Source: Siniperca chuatsi
Taxonomy: Eukaryota; Chordata; Actinopteri; Centrarchiformes; Sinipercidae
Assembly: GCF_020085105.1 (NCBI RefSeq)
Contig: NC_058058.1
Span: 6,378,175-6,442,174, forward strand
Direction: 5' to 3'
Length of the DNA: 64,000 nt
Shown here: positions 12,273-37,800 of the stretch, one piece after another
Layout: the number at the start of each line of letters is the position of its first letter
How positions within the stretch are numbered: position 1 is the first letter of the stretch
The notes under the pieces: model-generated
The model's database searches: none
What the model was told of the DNA's origin: nothing
The model's input: the letters and a program-made list of their open reading frames with translations, nothing else
Translations under genes and position numbers: made by a program

Positions 12273-12959
12273 ATAATCCTCTCCCCTAAAAAACATCCAA
12301 ACATCTGGCAAAATGCACCTCACCGTAAGATTTTTGTTTCCTTTAACACCCAAAAGCAAAATGCCAAATTAATTTCAATAGAATAAAATATTTAAAACTT
12401 GTGTGGGTGTGGGACAATATTTATTGTCTACTGATGTTACACACCCTTTTTTACTGGAAATAGACTACACAGTTGGCCAACAGAGAAACTAGTGTGTTTC
12501 TAATGTCTCTTTCTCTCTATCTCTCTATTAGGACTGTTATTGACTAAAACTCTTATTCCACTCAAAGTCATAGGCTTTTTTTTGACTAATCGATAAGTTG
12601 ATTTACAGTAATCTAAGAAAATCTTCCAATTTCCAAAAGACCAAAGAATGTGAATATTTGTGAATATTACTGTGATGTAAACATGCGATATATAGGGTTG
12701 GGTATCGTTTTGAAAATTTTCCATACTGATGTCAGCATGATACCTGAGTTTGGTGTGGATATAGCTTGATAATCAGACTGTTAGCCATTTTCTGTTTTGC
12801 CCACACCAGTCAGCAGCAACTGAAGTATCTGCCCTGCCAACCTAATGTTTCAGTCTATTAGAAAATAACTTTAATATGTTAATCAAAGAAATATGCTGAT
12901 TTAAAGCTGCTATAATAAATATTTATTCATATTAACAATGGATTAAATGATGGCAATGA

Positions 12960-13410
12960 TGGCGTTGCTCATCAGCCTCTGCAGCTCTAAGGAGCTTTTT
13001 AGCATCTTTTAGTTCATTGTTTTGGTTTTGGGGCCCACAGCGTTATTGTTTTGATTCAGTTTCACCGCTGACAGACACAGCTAGCAACTAGCTGGTGAAC
13101 ATAGTTGAGCATTTAGCAGCTAAAGAGCCAGATATTTCCCACAGGAGTTGGTGGAGACCAAAAACAGAGCTAAAAGAAAGTGAATATTGGACTTACATTC
13201 ATCATGTGGACACAAACACGAATGAATTCTAATGTTGCTCTGTGTCGGCTGGATGATGATGCCAATAAGCACAATAACAATAAGCCACTGTTTGCTAACA
13301 TGTTTGCCATATAAATTTTTATAAACTGATAATAAGTCAGTGTTGTGTCTACAGCTTGTGATACAGCAGTGATTAATTTTGCCGAAATAAAATAAGTGCA
13401 AAACTGGCAA
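12960..13410. repeat. Interspersed repeat family E, copy 1
   Basis: Shares a long series of phrases with 58,960-59,830: AACTAGCTGGTGAACATAG, GAGCATTTAGCAGCTAA, GGAGACCAAAAACAGAG and CTGTTTGCTAACA. This copy is uninterrupted and therefore shows the pre-insertion state of the second copy. Confidence 0.65.
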
Positions 13411-13493
13411 AGTTATGACTTAAATTAGGAAATATCTGATCAAAAAACAAGACCTGAAAAAGCATTCGATGCCCGCTTCAGTACTTAACAGTA

Positions 13494-13790
13494 GGGCTGC
13501 CACTAACAATTCATTTTATTATAAATTCATCTGCTGATTATTTTATCTATTAATCAATTAATTGTTTGGTTGGTGTCAGAAACCAGTGAAAAATGCACTC
13601 ACAATTTTTTATGTTTTGTCCCGTCAAGAACGCAAAACCCAAATATATAATAAAAGAAACAAGTGAAATATTTGCACTTTTTCTCAGAAATTGACTTAGA
13701 TGTTAATTCATTATCAAAATAGTTGACAAAATAATTTTCTGTCCATTGATAAATCAATTAATTGACTAACTTTCGGTCAACACTCAAAAC
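13494..13790. repeat. Interspersed repeat family B, copy 3
   Basis: Begins AGGGCTGCCACTAACAATTC and ends with TAATTGACTAAC motifs, the typical order for this family (compare 3922-4200). Confidence 0.7.
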
Positions 13791-14071
13791 ATATTGCAGT
13801 TTGATACCCAACCCCTCATGATGAGTAATCATTTTTATGACTAATGAGTAAACGCTCATTCTCTATAAAAACAACGACTAGTTAGTCAACCAAAACTACA
13901 ACAAGCAAACAGTCAACTAATTGACGAAGATCGGACAGGACTATCCATCTATCCATTACATTATAATTTTCAGGAATAAATGCAGAGGGAGGCAGATGGT
14001 TAGAAAAATGGAGAGTTTTAGCATTTTCTCTCTTTTCCACTGACTCTCATTAACACATCTTCCTTTCTCCA

Positions 14072-14095
14072 ACACACACACACACACACACACAC
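14072..14095. repeat. Short (CA)n microsatellite
   Basis: CA run; a second short one lies at 14,282-14,300. Between here and 16,350 I see no gene or further clear repeat. Confidence 0.85.
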
Positions 14096-16359
14096 ATAAA
14101 CATAAAGTAGATTCGGAGTCCAGAGCAACGCACTGGAAGGTGGAGGGAATCAGGTTCTATAATTAGAGGAGCGTTCAGGAGCCATACTGCTGAGCTGCTG
14201 AATGTTTAATGTCAGGCCTGCAGGCGTTACATTCGCAAAGAGCAAACCTCTGAGCCCCTTTATACCCCCTCACTCACTCACTCACACACACACACACACA
14301 AATGGAGGCCTGTACAGAGACAGATGAGGTGAGCAGCAGTAACAGCAGTAAAACTGGATGAGTGGATTCAGGTTTCAGAGAGGAAACGGCAGCACAATTC
14401 ACGGACACAGACTCAGTACATCTGACAACTGATACAACTGTAATTCCCAGCTATTGTCTGTAACCTGAACCACATGATGACACAGGAACCCAAACGTCCT
14501 CTCTGGATGAGGTAATGGTCGAATGCATCTGACGGGAAAGAGGCACTGCTCCAGACATGGAGTGAGAGCACGAAAAATCTGGGTGTTTGACCTCACATCC
14601 GTTATAAAATATGCTGTTTTTTTAATGTAATCTGGTTGGGGAAATTTTCCAACGAAACAACATTTAGTGCATGTTTTTCTATAATCATATGAAGGATTTC
14701 ACTTCTAAAATACCTTATACAGTATACATTTTTGAAGGATGAAGTTGATCAATTAATAACTTCATAATTTTGAGCCTGTGAAATGCTACCATTACTTTGT
14801 GCTATAACTGAGTTTTGGGCAAAATTGGTCCAATAAATAAAAATTTCAAAAGGTGTCGATAAAGATAACCAGGGTTCAAGGTTAGTTTAGAGTACCGTTC
14901 TTAAACCGGACCTGCTCAAAGCAGCACACAACTCTTTGCCTACGTTTTTAGTGACACACCAATGTTGACATCTGGGTCGTATCTGCAGTAATTCTGACCT
15001 TATTAAACAGATGTGAATCAGCCAGATATGACTGATCCATCCCAGTCACTTTCATTAAAAAACTACAACAACACAATTCTTTTCTGTAGTGAAATTTCGG
15101 ACTTATCGGCCAACGTGTACCATATGGCAGCATGATATATCTGTGATGAACAATTATTTCGGCCATGCCAATTTATCAGTCGAGCTCTAGGTATCAAATT
15201 ATGAGAGAACAAGTACATTCTGTGCATCCCTGTTTATTCGAGCTCAAAACGAGCACCAGCTGGGTGGATTTTACTGCGTCAGGACGCTTCAGACTGTATC
15301 AGGAGAGATGTTAGTCACTGCTTTTTCTTTTCGAATGGTCAAAACCTCCCGCCTCCCTCTGTGCAGCTCATTTCAGTCCAAAACAAATGCTAATAATGAT
15401 TATTTTGCTGTTGCTGTTGTTGCCTTAGAATTAAGTTGAAACCTGAGGAAAATTACACACCTGTCATCTGTTAAATATGAACAAATCCACCACTTCAGAA
15501 TGATCACCCGTATCAACGACAGGTATTACAGGTATTTAATTACAGTTTGAAAGACTTACTACAACCTCAGTTTATTAGACTAATGCTGGATGATGTTTAT
15601 CTATTCAGGTTGCTTTGGGATTGAGAAATGTGTTTTTTACCCAGAAAGTTACAAATATTACACATTTTAAGTATTTTTACAGCCCCAATATTTGCATAAA
15701 ACCTTCATTTTCTCAAGTTATCTCTTCATCAAGGCTACCAAAACATTACGATGGTGGAAGATTTCACCACACCTTTTCCACCCTAAGTAGTGTGATCATT
15801 AAATGTGGCCTCAAACACAAATAAATCCCCGAAATATTCATATGATATGGGTGTTTGTGGTGCTCAGTGCCTTTACAACAGCTCCTCTTACAGTATCATA
15901 ACATCTCTTCTGTTCTGAGCTCTGCTGCCTTGTTTTTTTCCAGCTCTCTTTTTAAATTCACATTTATTATAATGTGGGTTTTTTTCTTTCTTCACATGCA
16001 CATACAGCATGTCCTCAGCCCAAACAGTGACCAGGGAGTGGCGGAGCAGACAGGAATGTTTTAAAGGGAAAGCCAGGGAAGGATATTAACTCTCAGACTT
16101 CCTGGATGACTTGGACAATGACTGTACTGAAAGCTGAAGACATTTTGTTTTTATAGTTTATAGCTTATTTCCACACACTGATTTGTATGTTTTATGAGTA
16201 TTTCTCCTCTCGGTAATGATCATTTGGGTGGTTTTGGTCTGAGTTGACCCTCCTGACTGGCAGATGCAGACAATGTGACAGTCATGCTTGAGAATAATCA
16301 TACAAAAAAAAAAAAATGAACAACAGTAATTTTGAGGTTCCTGGTGGCAAACCGCTACA

Positions 16360-16728
16360 CTCCCTTTGAGGTGGCCCTTTTACTTTTTATCTAGTCTATA
16401 CGAGGAGCGGAGCCCATTAAATCCATCTCATACAGCAGGCAGACGTGGGTTCACCGCCGGGCACTTACCCAGCTCAAGACCGGATTTCTTCGACAGGAGA
16501 GGCTGGGAGAGCGATGCGACGGCCACTTCGGCTCCTGTCCTGGCTCCCTCCTTGTGTCGCCTTGCCTTTTATCGATTAGCTGCAGGTAGAAACAGTCCTC
16601 CGTTACCGTGCCCGTTTCTCTCCTCTCGTGCTCGGGGGGCTCCTGGCAGGTGACGGCGGCCTCTAGTCTTCCTGCGCCCCGGGAGCGCAGCGCTGAAACG
16701 CTGGGTAATCTCTGCAGCTCGCTCCGCT

Positions 16729-16764
<36 letters not shown>

Positions 16765-16870
16765 TCTCTCTCTCCGCCGCTGCCCTCTGACGTCGTGGAG
16801 GAAAGCCCCGCTCGGTGACGTCACGCCGTCCACAACACGGACACCCCACCCCGCGGCGTCACACCCCTTC
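16360..16870 (-). promoter_or_regulatory. CpG-rich promoter and probable first exon of an unidentified gene
   Basis: This block is far richer in G+C and CpG than its flanks. It contains a perfect cAMP-response element TGACGTCA (16,816-16,823), another CRE half site near 16,790, and a (TC)n tract at about 16,733-16,770. On the minus strand GAGCTGG is followed by the strong donor GTAAGT, which would end an exon at 16,469. The simplest reading is a 5' exon transcribed leftward from around 16,800 with a long first intron. The open frame across it is Arg-Glu-rich from the TC tract and unconvincing as protein. Weaker donor-like sites exist on the plus strand, so direction is not certain. Confidence 0.55.
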
Positions 16871-17282
16871 AGGAACTTGAGTGTTTACTGTAAAACCAAA
16901 GTGCTTGCGTGTTTGTTGGAAATTGGTCTTTTATGGTAATCTCTAGATCCACCAATTAGAAGTCTTGTCTAGATATCATTGTCCTGTAAAGCTACAACGT
17001 GTTCAGACATGTCATTAACTGCATGTAAACCTCTCCGGCGGTGTAATTTAACTACACTACACTTTAACTGATAGTACATCAAGTTCTGTACTTCAGCCTA
17101 AAGTGTAAAACGTCACACGTGTGTGTGAATGTGTGAAACGTGTGTTTTGATGTAATAGTGTTTCCAAAAGTTGTTGGGTCCCTGTTAATAGTGTTATAAA
17201 GAGTACGGTCTGGTGCCATATAAATAAAATTGCATTTTGTTGCCACGGCTCTAAAGGCCATTGTGAATATTACAGTAGAAGT

Positions 17283-17870
17283 ACTTTGACACGACTGCAG
17301 GCTGTACAGAACTCAGCTGCTCGGCTGTAAACCAGGACCAAGAAGTACGACCACATCACACCTGTTTCAGCCTCTTTGCATCGGCTCCCTGTTTGTTTTA
17401 GGGTTGATTTTTAGATCTTGTTGATTACTTTTAAGGCTCTTCATGGCCTGGCTCCAGATTATATTTTAGACCTTGTAATCCCTTATGAACCTTCACGTAG
17501 TTTGAGATCTTCGGGGAGGGGTCTCCTGTCTGTTCCTGAGTCCAGGATGAAAACAAAGGGGGACAGAGCTTTTGCCATCAGGGCCCCGAGGCTCTGGAAC
17601 AACTTGCTTGAAGAAATTAGGTTGTCTGAGTCAGTGTCTTCGTTTAAGTCTCGTCTCAAAACACATTTTTATCTGAAAGCAGATCCTGATCTTACCTGAA
17701 CTGTTGTTTATTTTACTGTTTATTTTATTGCTTTTGTGTATTTTATGTATTTTATTTCTTTATATTTCATCATTCACTGTGATATTTTATTTCTCTTGTT
17801 GTGAAGCACTTTGTACTTTGTTTTGATGAGTGCTCTATATTATTATTATTATTATTATTATTAGAAGAGT
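17283..17870 (+). mobile_element. L2/CR1-type LINE 3' fragment
   Basis: Encodes the C-terminal tail of a non-LTR retrotransposon reverse-transcriptase polyprotein: ITFKALHGLAPDYI, RAFAIRAPRLWNNL and FKSRLKTHFYL are signatures of this clade. In-frame stops lie in the upstream part, so it is dead. It ends in an (ATT)n tract, typical of L2-like 3' ends. A second copy in opposite orientation lies at 36,019-36,520. Confidence 0.85.
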
Positions 17871-18062
17871 GTGTCTCAGGAGACATTTTTAAAACTGTGA
17901 TTTTTAAGTTTTAAAAACTTAGATGATTTTTTTTTGACTGATTTGATCTCTCAGCTTTGGGGGAAAAACACCACAAAGTTAAATCAAATCTTTTGTTAGG
18001 AAAAAATAAGTTTACAGTAAAATATATTTGAAAGTTTTATTTGAGAAATTAAACACAACCTG

Positions 18063-18615
18063 TGCAGTGGAGGAATGCAACTGAGTGCATTTACTCAAGT
18101 TCTGTACATGAGCACAATTTTGAGGTAGCCTACTTGAGTATTTCTTCTGGTTACTAGTTAGTTTTCAGATTAAGATTTTACATTAAATAAACACATATAA
18201 TCAGTTTATAAACTACAATACATTGTTGAAGATTGAACCAGTGGTTTTCAACCTTTTTTGCATGCGACACCTTAGAACGAAGAAGTGTGTAAACTTCTCA
18301 CATGGTTTTATCTAAATAATTGTTCAAAGCCAAAAGAGGTAAAACTCTGAAATATTTCACAAACAAAGCTAGTGAAAAGTCAGTTCCTCTCCCATTAATC
18401 ATCTCACGGCCCCTCAGCTTTATCATGTGACCCTTTGGAGGGGCCCGACCCCTTGGTTGTAAATCCACTGGACTAAACTAGCTGACTGTATATAAAGTAG
18501 TTAAAACTCCACCTCGAGCAGCTACAACAATAAAACGGTGCTTTTACGCTGATGCATCAGTACGAATAATGTAATTTATTATATCACTCACGGGACGATT
18601 TTCTGCTTAATACTT
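18063..18615. repeat. Interspersed repeat family A, copy 5, interrupted by a hAT element
   Basis: Family A phrases (GTGGAGGAATGCAACTGAG, TTTTGAGGTAGCCTACTTG) run to 18,238 and resume at 18,471 after a 232-bp insertion. Confidence 0.7.
18239..18470. mobile_element. Non-autonomous hAT element nested in a family A repeat
   Basis: Starts CAGTGGTTTTCAACC and ends GGTTGTAAATCCACTG, which pair as an imperfect terminal inverted repeat of the hAT type. Flanking octamers GATTGAAC (18,231-18,238) and GACTAAAC (18,471-18,478) look like an aged 8-bp target-site duplication. An unoccupied family A copy near 3250 has GATTAAAC at this place. No transposase. Confidence 0.75.
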
Positions 18616-18849
18616 TAAGGAAATTTTATGTGATAATATCACTGCCGATCTCAGACATGACAACAGAAGAAACAGACCAGAAAAATTCTGCGTCTCTTTT
18701 TTCTGAAACCTAACCAAATAGTTTTGGTGCCTAAAAGGAACCAAGTCGTCAGACTTTCTGGCAGCAAGAACTTCTCCCTTGTGCCTCACTTCTCTTTGTC
18801 CGTTTTTAATTTAGGAAGAAAAACTGTAAGAGTTTTTAATTAGTTTACA

Positions 18850-21800
18850 AAAAAACCCCTAAAGCTAAATTTAACTACTGAACTTGGTAACTTCGTAAGA
18901 TAAATGAATAGTATTAACAGTTGATGGTGTCCCATGTTGACTGTAAAGCCCTCAGAGACAAATTACTTTTGGCTGTAAAAAATAAAACAGAATTAATCTG
19001 ATCAAACAATTGGGCACCTAGAGTGGCAGATGTTTGCCTTTGGCTCCTTATATTTACTTTTTGACCTTAAATTTCTTTACAAAATTGGTAAACTCAAGCT
19101 TATCAAATGTAACATCTTTAAACTAATTTCCCGTTTGCTGCAGGGTTCGCAACAAAACGGGGATTTTATTCATGAAGCAGATAACACTGGTGGGAAACTG
19201 AAACTCATGTTTATTTGAAAACCAAATGAAACCAACTTAAACAGCTACTGCAACTTCTTTATTTTTCTGTTTTATATTAATTCGATTTTACATATATTTA
19301 TACATACTTCAATTGCTTTAAATCCTACTTTTATTTATTATTTTAAATTGAGTTTCTTTTATACGTTTTAATGCCTTTTTATGTCTTCTGTACACAGCTG
19401 GATTAACCTGTTTGGGGGCCTAGCAGGAAAAATCTTGTGAAGGGCCCGTTGCCACAAAGTTTCCATTAAGATTAACATTGCACACAACTCACTGTAGATG
19501 GCAACTTCATTATATTTTGCACGAAGACTCAGAAACCAACCAACACCCATAAAGTGGAATACTACCCCTTTCCATGTTTTCTGTATGCTAGTTTCAGTTC
19601 AGGTAATATGATCAAACAACTATTTGTAGGAAAATGCACCATGTAAGATGCAAATGTAGAAGTAATTACCAAAAAGAAACTGACACACATTGAACCAGAG
19701 GTTTTTGCAGTTGCCTGCTTTGCCCGGTTGGTAAACGTTCAGCCTTTGCTTATGTAAAGACTATTGAATTGCCTTGTTGTTAAAAGGCGAAATACAAGCA
19801 AACTTGCCTTTCCTCACCAGGCCAAGATTATCCATCCTTGTGTCATTTTTGGACTAAAACAAAAGCAAATCCAACATGTGGTGTATTAAGAATTACAGCA
19901 GGAGGCCTAAATCATGTAACTGGATAACATTAAAGTCTCTAATACTTATCTACAACTACTTATTTAAACTTGTGGATTGCACAGTGGGAGAGTCAGGTGA
20001 AAAAAATCAAACAAAAAAACAACACGATGTGCACAAAATGTGATGATTGTAGGAAAGCATGAGATTTATTAGAGGGAGAAACATGAGGAATATGACAATA
20101 AATTGGCTTTTCTCGCTCTGTTCAGAATCTACTGGAAATAGAAATGTGCTGACAACTAAGAGGCCCACAGCACTGCAAAATTAACCTTAACTCATGAAGT
20201 GTAAGGATTCCCCCTATATTCTGATCCCCCTTCCGTCTGTCCACCCACCCGACATCTTTTGCCAACTCCAATCCTTCGCCTCGTTGGGAATGGAGCAGCT
20301 CAGGATTCAACCAGCTGGAAGACAAGGGAGAGAGAGGGGAAGAAAAGTTTTGGGTGAATTACAGAGAAAAGGCAACAAGCCATGGTAATAATACTTTCTT
20401 GGACATTTAAATGCTGGAACTTTCAAGAGCAATGGACAATAAATTAGTCCTGTCCATCTCCGACTGCAATTAGGGTGCCAGCGTTCACTTTAAAGTGCAC
20501 ATTCAAAAGTCACATTCATTTAGGGGTGAACAAAACAGACAGCAAGGTTTTCTGTCAGGTTTCAATTCTAAATATACACATTCAAAGCTTTTAAAAAGTT
20601 TTGAATAAAAAAAACAGAACCACGGCATCATTATATAGAATATTAAGGGAAATTTAGCATGAAATTGTCTGGTTGAGCTGAATAAAAGACTGAAATCTGC
20701 CTGCTGCGAATGCTGAACATCTGCTATTGTTTTTCCATCACAACAACCCCGAGAGAATAGAAACACATCAGTATTCAAGGGAAAGTGCGGGTGACACAGT
20801 CTGCATGCAAGATGTTTCCACTGAACACAAACACCAGGTGACTACAGAACAGGGAGGAAACTAATAGGTCAAGGAGGAACAGAGGATTCAAGGAGCCCGA
20901 TGTCACAGGAGTGTTCAGAGGCCGAGTTTGTTATTTCCAATATATCAGCTATGACAGGAGGAAAGAAATCTTTACTTCTGTTGATAATTAAAGAAAGCTA
21001 AAATGTTATTTATCACGTATCATTCAAGAATACATCTATGGAACAAAACATATTAAGCAAGTACATTAAGTACAAGCCTATGGAACAAAAAGAAGGTCAT
21101 AAGAAGGACATCTTTGGGATTCAAAACATTTACGAGAGGGAATTTTTCTGAAGGTTTGAGTGACCAACGTCCTTCAGCTTGTCTCTTTGATCCAGTTCAC
21201 TTCACACAAACTGTGATGTCAGTGCTCCTGCTGAGAGACCAGCAAGTCAGCACACAAGACGCCGACTCATCTTTAACTTTCAATGTCACTGATAAAATTA
21301 TTTAATTGACATCAGTCTGAAAGTGTTTTTATCCAACTGGACTCTGGACACTGATGTGAAAACGAACACATTTCCCAATTTTAAAATATAAGACAAACTT
21401 CACATTAGGTACGAGGGACTTCATAAAGTGCTCGACATTCCAATACAAAGTTAAATTCCTGTAATAACTTTTTTGTAACAAGCCATTTTACAAATTCGTA
21501 TGACAAGACTAAAATGACCAGGATGCACTCTTTCTAAAGCAGTCTGGTCTCACTGATTTATCTGAGAAATGTAATTGTCAGTCAGACAACATTTAGGTCT
21601 AAAGGAAGGATTCAGCTACTAAAATACTGTACAGTCTGTTTCACAGTGAAGTGCATACTGATTTAGCAGTTAGCCATATCAATCAAATGCTGAGTTAATT
21701 TGCAACCAGTACAGTCTCTCAAATGTCCAAAAGGTCATTCGTGGAGTCCGAGAGTGAGAGAGCGCAGTATTTGAGCCAAGGAGGAGCAGTATAAGGAAGA

Positions 21801-23345
21801 AGAGGAGATAGCAGGTTATTCTGATGGATGAAGAAAGGGAAGTATGTCCCGGGTGAGAGATAGGGGTGAAGTCTCCACTGGACGCAATAACTGACGCATC
21901 ATTTGAACCTCCTGTTTCGTCACTTTGGTGGTGAGCTGGAGGTCTGAGAGTAAAGCATCAACATTGAAACCTGCTGCTGAAACCGATTTTCTTAAGAGTG
22001 ACACAAAATTGGTCTCTTCTAGTCTGCTTTATAGAGACCAGGGGTTTTCACTCTCTGACGCTGTGGGTCCTCAGACAAAAATCGAGACATTATTAAAAGT
22101 ATGCAGAATTAACTATTAGCAGTTTCTGTTTGCAATGCACCCATGGATGTACAGACAACTATCACTGGATCACTTTGATACTGAAGAAAACTTAAAAACA
22201 CGATGATTCTCAGGCAAGCTCTGGAGTTATAAGGAGCACCTTGTTTCTATGATTTCTAAGTGGATTTAAGGACATTTATTTGCACTGAGGGATAATGCTG
22301 CTTCTCACTGAATCTAAAAATACGTGTATCATGTCTGTGTGTTCAGATTTAACTGAAACACTGAAAACAAGTGCAATTTCTGACACAAGTCACAGCAATC
22401 AGGCCCTAAGGGTTTTAAAGTACCTTCATTGCCTCCATGAGCTGTATGTCACAGCCTAACCTGTCGTTTTCAGAACATGTGCATGCACCTGTCCCTTTCA
22501 CCTCACGCAGTATCTTTGCCTCACATCTCTCACCCAACTCTTCTTTTTCAGCAATAACATCATGCATCATGTTTCTTTCGCTCAAAACTGTTAAAACGGT
22601 CATTGCAGATTTATGACATTTAATGAAAACCAACAGCTTTGGTTCTCTCTCTGTGCTACATAAAACTAATATGAGAATGTTAAATGCCACTGAAAAACAC
22701 TGGCTGGGTGGACAATGCATGTCTGATGCTTCTAATGCATTTCTATCTTTAAAGAAACAAAGGAGGAGGAAATGTAAGCTGATAGGAAAAACAGGAGATC
22801 GACTGTACGTGCACAAGAATCAGAGAGTGAGGAAGAGAAAAGGGCAAAGTCATCGATTAAACAAGAGCAAACCTGACCAGCAGAAGCAAACAATATGCGA
22901 CAAATGTCAATATTTTAAACACCTTCTGATGAAAAGCATCTCAATAATCGTGTATGGCATTCTGCTCTGCTAAATGTCAAAACCTTAAATTTCATCTCTA
23001 TATAGTGAAAGGCAGAAGCAGCAGCATAGTGCTAAGAGCCAGTTTGTTTTGTGGTTATTGATCAGTTCTACACTGGCTAGTTCTCTTTCAGACTTGATTT
23101 TGTGATGAAGAGTAACAAAAATACAACTTTAAATCCTTTCTATTTCTACAACATGGATGACACTGGTGGAACATTGTGAATTTCTTGATTTGCTGACGCC
23201 ACATTGAGTCTCCATCTTCCATGTTTACACCTCGCAAGGTTACATTTTGTTGCCACTGTGACACTCGATCAACTCTTGTATAATCTTCACCCTTGAGGGA
23301 AAAAAGAACCCATTGGAGGGGAAACGGGAAGGATGAAAAAGGTTT
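18850..23345. other. No coding exon recognised; probable ak2 downstream/3' UTR
   Basis: Single-copy-looking DNA between the L2-like fragment and the ak2 stop codon. The part nearest 23,345 should include the ak2 3' UTR. The first AATAAA on the minus strand that I noticed is at 22,275-22,280, about 1.07 kb past the stop, and is only a candidate polyadenylation signal. Open frames at 20,503-20,778, 22,415-22,816 and 22,623-22,973 show no recognisable protein. Confidence 0.5.
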
Positions 23346-35598
<12,253 letters not shown>

Positions 35599-35800
35599 GT
35601 CTGGACCGGGAGACCACCACGGCAGAAACTTTTTCCCGAGTCGTCCTGGTGACACTTCAGCCAAGTTGGCCAAGAAAAGAAACGTCTCCGCCTCTTTTTT
35701 GCTACAACGGTTAAACCCCACCCTCTACTGGAAAATCCGGCGTCTGATTGGCCGCCAGACTGTTCCGTCAGTAACTGTGTGCGTTGATTGGATGAAATTA
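35599..35800 (-). promoter_or_regulatory. ak2 promoter region with two CCAAT boxes
   Basis: Upstream of the ak2 ATG, on the coding strand, two CCAAT boxes (35,791-35,787 and 35,751-35,747) lie 40 bases apart, about 150-190 bases before the start codon. Local G+C is raised and I saw no TATA box at a suitable place, fitting a TATA-less housekeeping promoter bound by NF-Y. Function is inferred. Confidence 0.5.
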
Positions 35801-36018
35801 TTTCGACGTCTCGTTGTGTCACAACAGAAAAACGAAAAAGGCTTCAGTCCGGAATATTCAACATGTCAAGAAATTTACATTATTTTATTATACATTAGTG
35901 CTTTTATTCTTGATCATAGTCTTCCTGAATTGTTTTGGTGTGTTGAACATGTGCTTTTTGGTTTCTATGCCTGTCCCAATTAACAATTAATTACTATTTA
36001 TAATTTGTTTTTTTATAT

Positions 36019-36520
36019 AATAATAATAACATTTTATTTATAGAGCACTCATCAAAACAAAGTACAAAGTGCTTTACAACAAGAGAAATAAAATATCACA
36101 GTGAATGATGAAATATAAAGAAATAAAATACATAAAATACACAATAGCAATAAAATAAGCAGACAGTTCAGGTAAAATCAGGATCTGCTTTCAGATAAAA
36201 ATGTGTTTTGAGACGAGACTTAAACAAAGACACTGACTCAGAAAACCTAATTTCTTTGGGCAAGTTGTTCCAGAGCCTCGGGGCCCTGATAGCAAAAGCT
36301 CTGTCCCCCTTAGTTTTCGTCCTGGACTCAGGAACAGACAGAAGACCCCTGCCCGAAGATCTCAAACTACGTGAAGGTTCATAAGGGATTACAAGGTCTA
36401 AAATATAATCTGGAGCCAGGCCATGAAGAGCCTTAAAAGTAATCAACAAGATCTAAAAATCAATCCTAAAACCAACAGGGAGCCGATGCAAAGAGGCTGA
36501 AACAGGTGTGATGTGATATA
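36019..36520 (-). mobile_element. L2/CR1-type LINE 3' fragment, second copy
   Basis: Same sequence as the fragment at 17,283-17,870 but on the minus strand, including the ITFKALHGLAPDYI segment of an undamaged 93-codon stretch, and ending in ATT/AAT repeats at its 3' end (about 36,019-36,030). It is 5'-truncated near the same point of the element. Confidence 0.85.
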
Positions 36521-37469
36521 TATAATATTCTTTTCTTATTTATTGATTAATTTTTTATTTTTCCGTTATTTTTTTAAATTAGTTTATTATCCCCTTTTGT
36601 TCTTGGGTGTGTGCAGGTGTGTTTTGAGTAAAAGAAAAAAGAAAAATTTCAACTCAAGGTTCACTTACTACCGGGCCAACTCCATCTGCTGATGAAGACT
36701 TTGAGATGCAATTGAAAGCACAGGAAGAAAAGCATTTATTTTTTTTTCAGCGTGAATGTTAATTCTTGATGTTTGAAATAGTACAAAATAAATACCAACA
36801 TAAAAAAATCTTAAGTAAACATCTACTTACTCAGGAAACTATCTACTGATATGACATGCAGTTGTAAACTCCCCCAAAAAAGTTAGTAAGTAGAGTTATT
36901 GATTTATTGGCAAAATGATGTATGTTTATTAAAAACAAAACATTCCCCATGTTAGTGCAGGGAGGTTTCTATATATTATGTTATATTATATATTATTTAA
37001 CTTTGGACAACCTTGCTAAATATTTTTTTCAGTAGACTTTTCTGACTATGCAGGATGGTGTGTATAGTATTAGCTACATAGTCCAAACTTTTATAATTTC
37101 TTTGGTTTCTTTGAAGATTGTTTTCAGTATTTTGCCTTTGTTTGATAGTGACAGTACAGATTCAGTCAGCAAAGATGGAGAGGGAGAGAGGGAATTTCTT
37201 TCACTTTAAATTGTTTGTTTTGCCCTTTTTCCACTAAAACAAACTGTTTCTGCTTCATCAACCCAGTTACAGTACAGATCCTCGAGACTTCGAGAAAAAT
37301 AATACAATCTCATCACCTTCTCTGTGAAAGTCTCAAAATAAATAAAGCAATAGACCAACACATCATCACTCTGTGACTTGATTGTTACAGAATAAAATTC
37401 ATTTGTTTTTTCTGAACAAAAGAGAAGTGGAACATGGCACAATGAATAAAAAGTTCAGATTTTGGGGAA

Positions 37470-37500
37470 CAAGACGCTTTATAAAGCCCTCCCCGTCTAG
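37470..37500 (+). promoter_or_regulatory. TATA-like element of C-type lectin receptor gene 1
   Basis: TTTATAAAG at 37,478-37,486 lies 80 bases before the ATG and would place transcription start near 37,510. A homologous but altered block (CTTTAAGATAAAG, about 43,940-43,953) precedes the second paralogue, which supports shared promoter function. Confidence 0.5.
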
Positions 37501-37565
37501 GAAGGACTTTAACTAGTGTTCTGTGAAGCCTTTATTTAGTTCTCACTGGAGGTCACAGCAGAAAA

Positions 37566-37752
37566 ATGCCTGAAGCTGATGTGGTGTACTCTGATGTCAA
37601 GTTCACAAGAGAGAGGGAAATCGCCAATGGTGAGTCTTATATATGATACTTGATCTGTCTATCTATCTCTCTATCTATCTATTGTTCTCTCTCTATCTCT
37701 CTCTCTCTATCTATTTATCATTCTCTCTCTATCTATGTTTCTCTCTCTCTCT

Positions 37753-37800
<48 letters not shown>

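Noticed and set aside
16451-16849. 132-codon minus-strand frame in the CpG-rich block
   Set aside because: Starts at a doubtful codon and its middle is encoded by the (TC)n tract. More likely an untranslated first exon.
22415-22973. Frames of 133 (minus) and 116 (plus) codons near the ak2 3' end
   Set aside because: No recognisable protein; lies where the ak2 3' UTR or its flank is expected.
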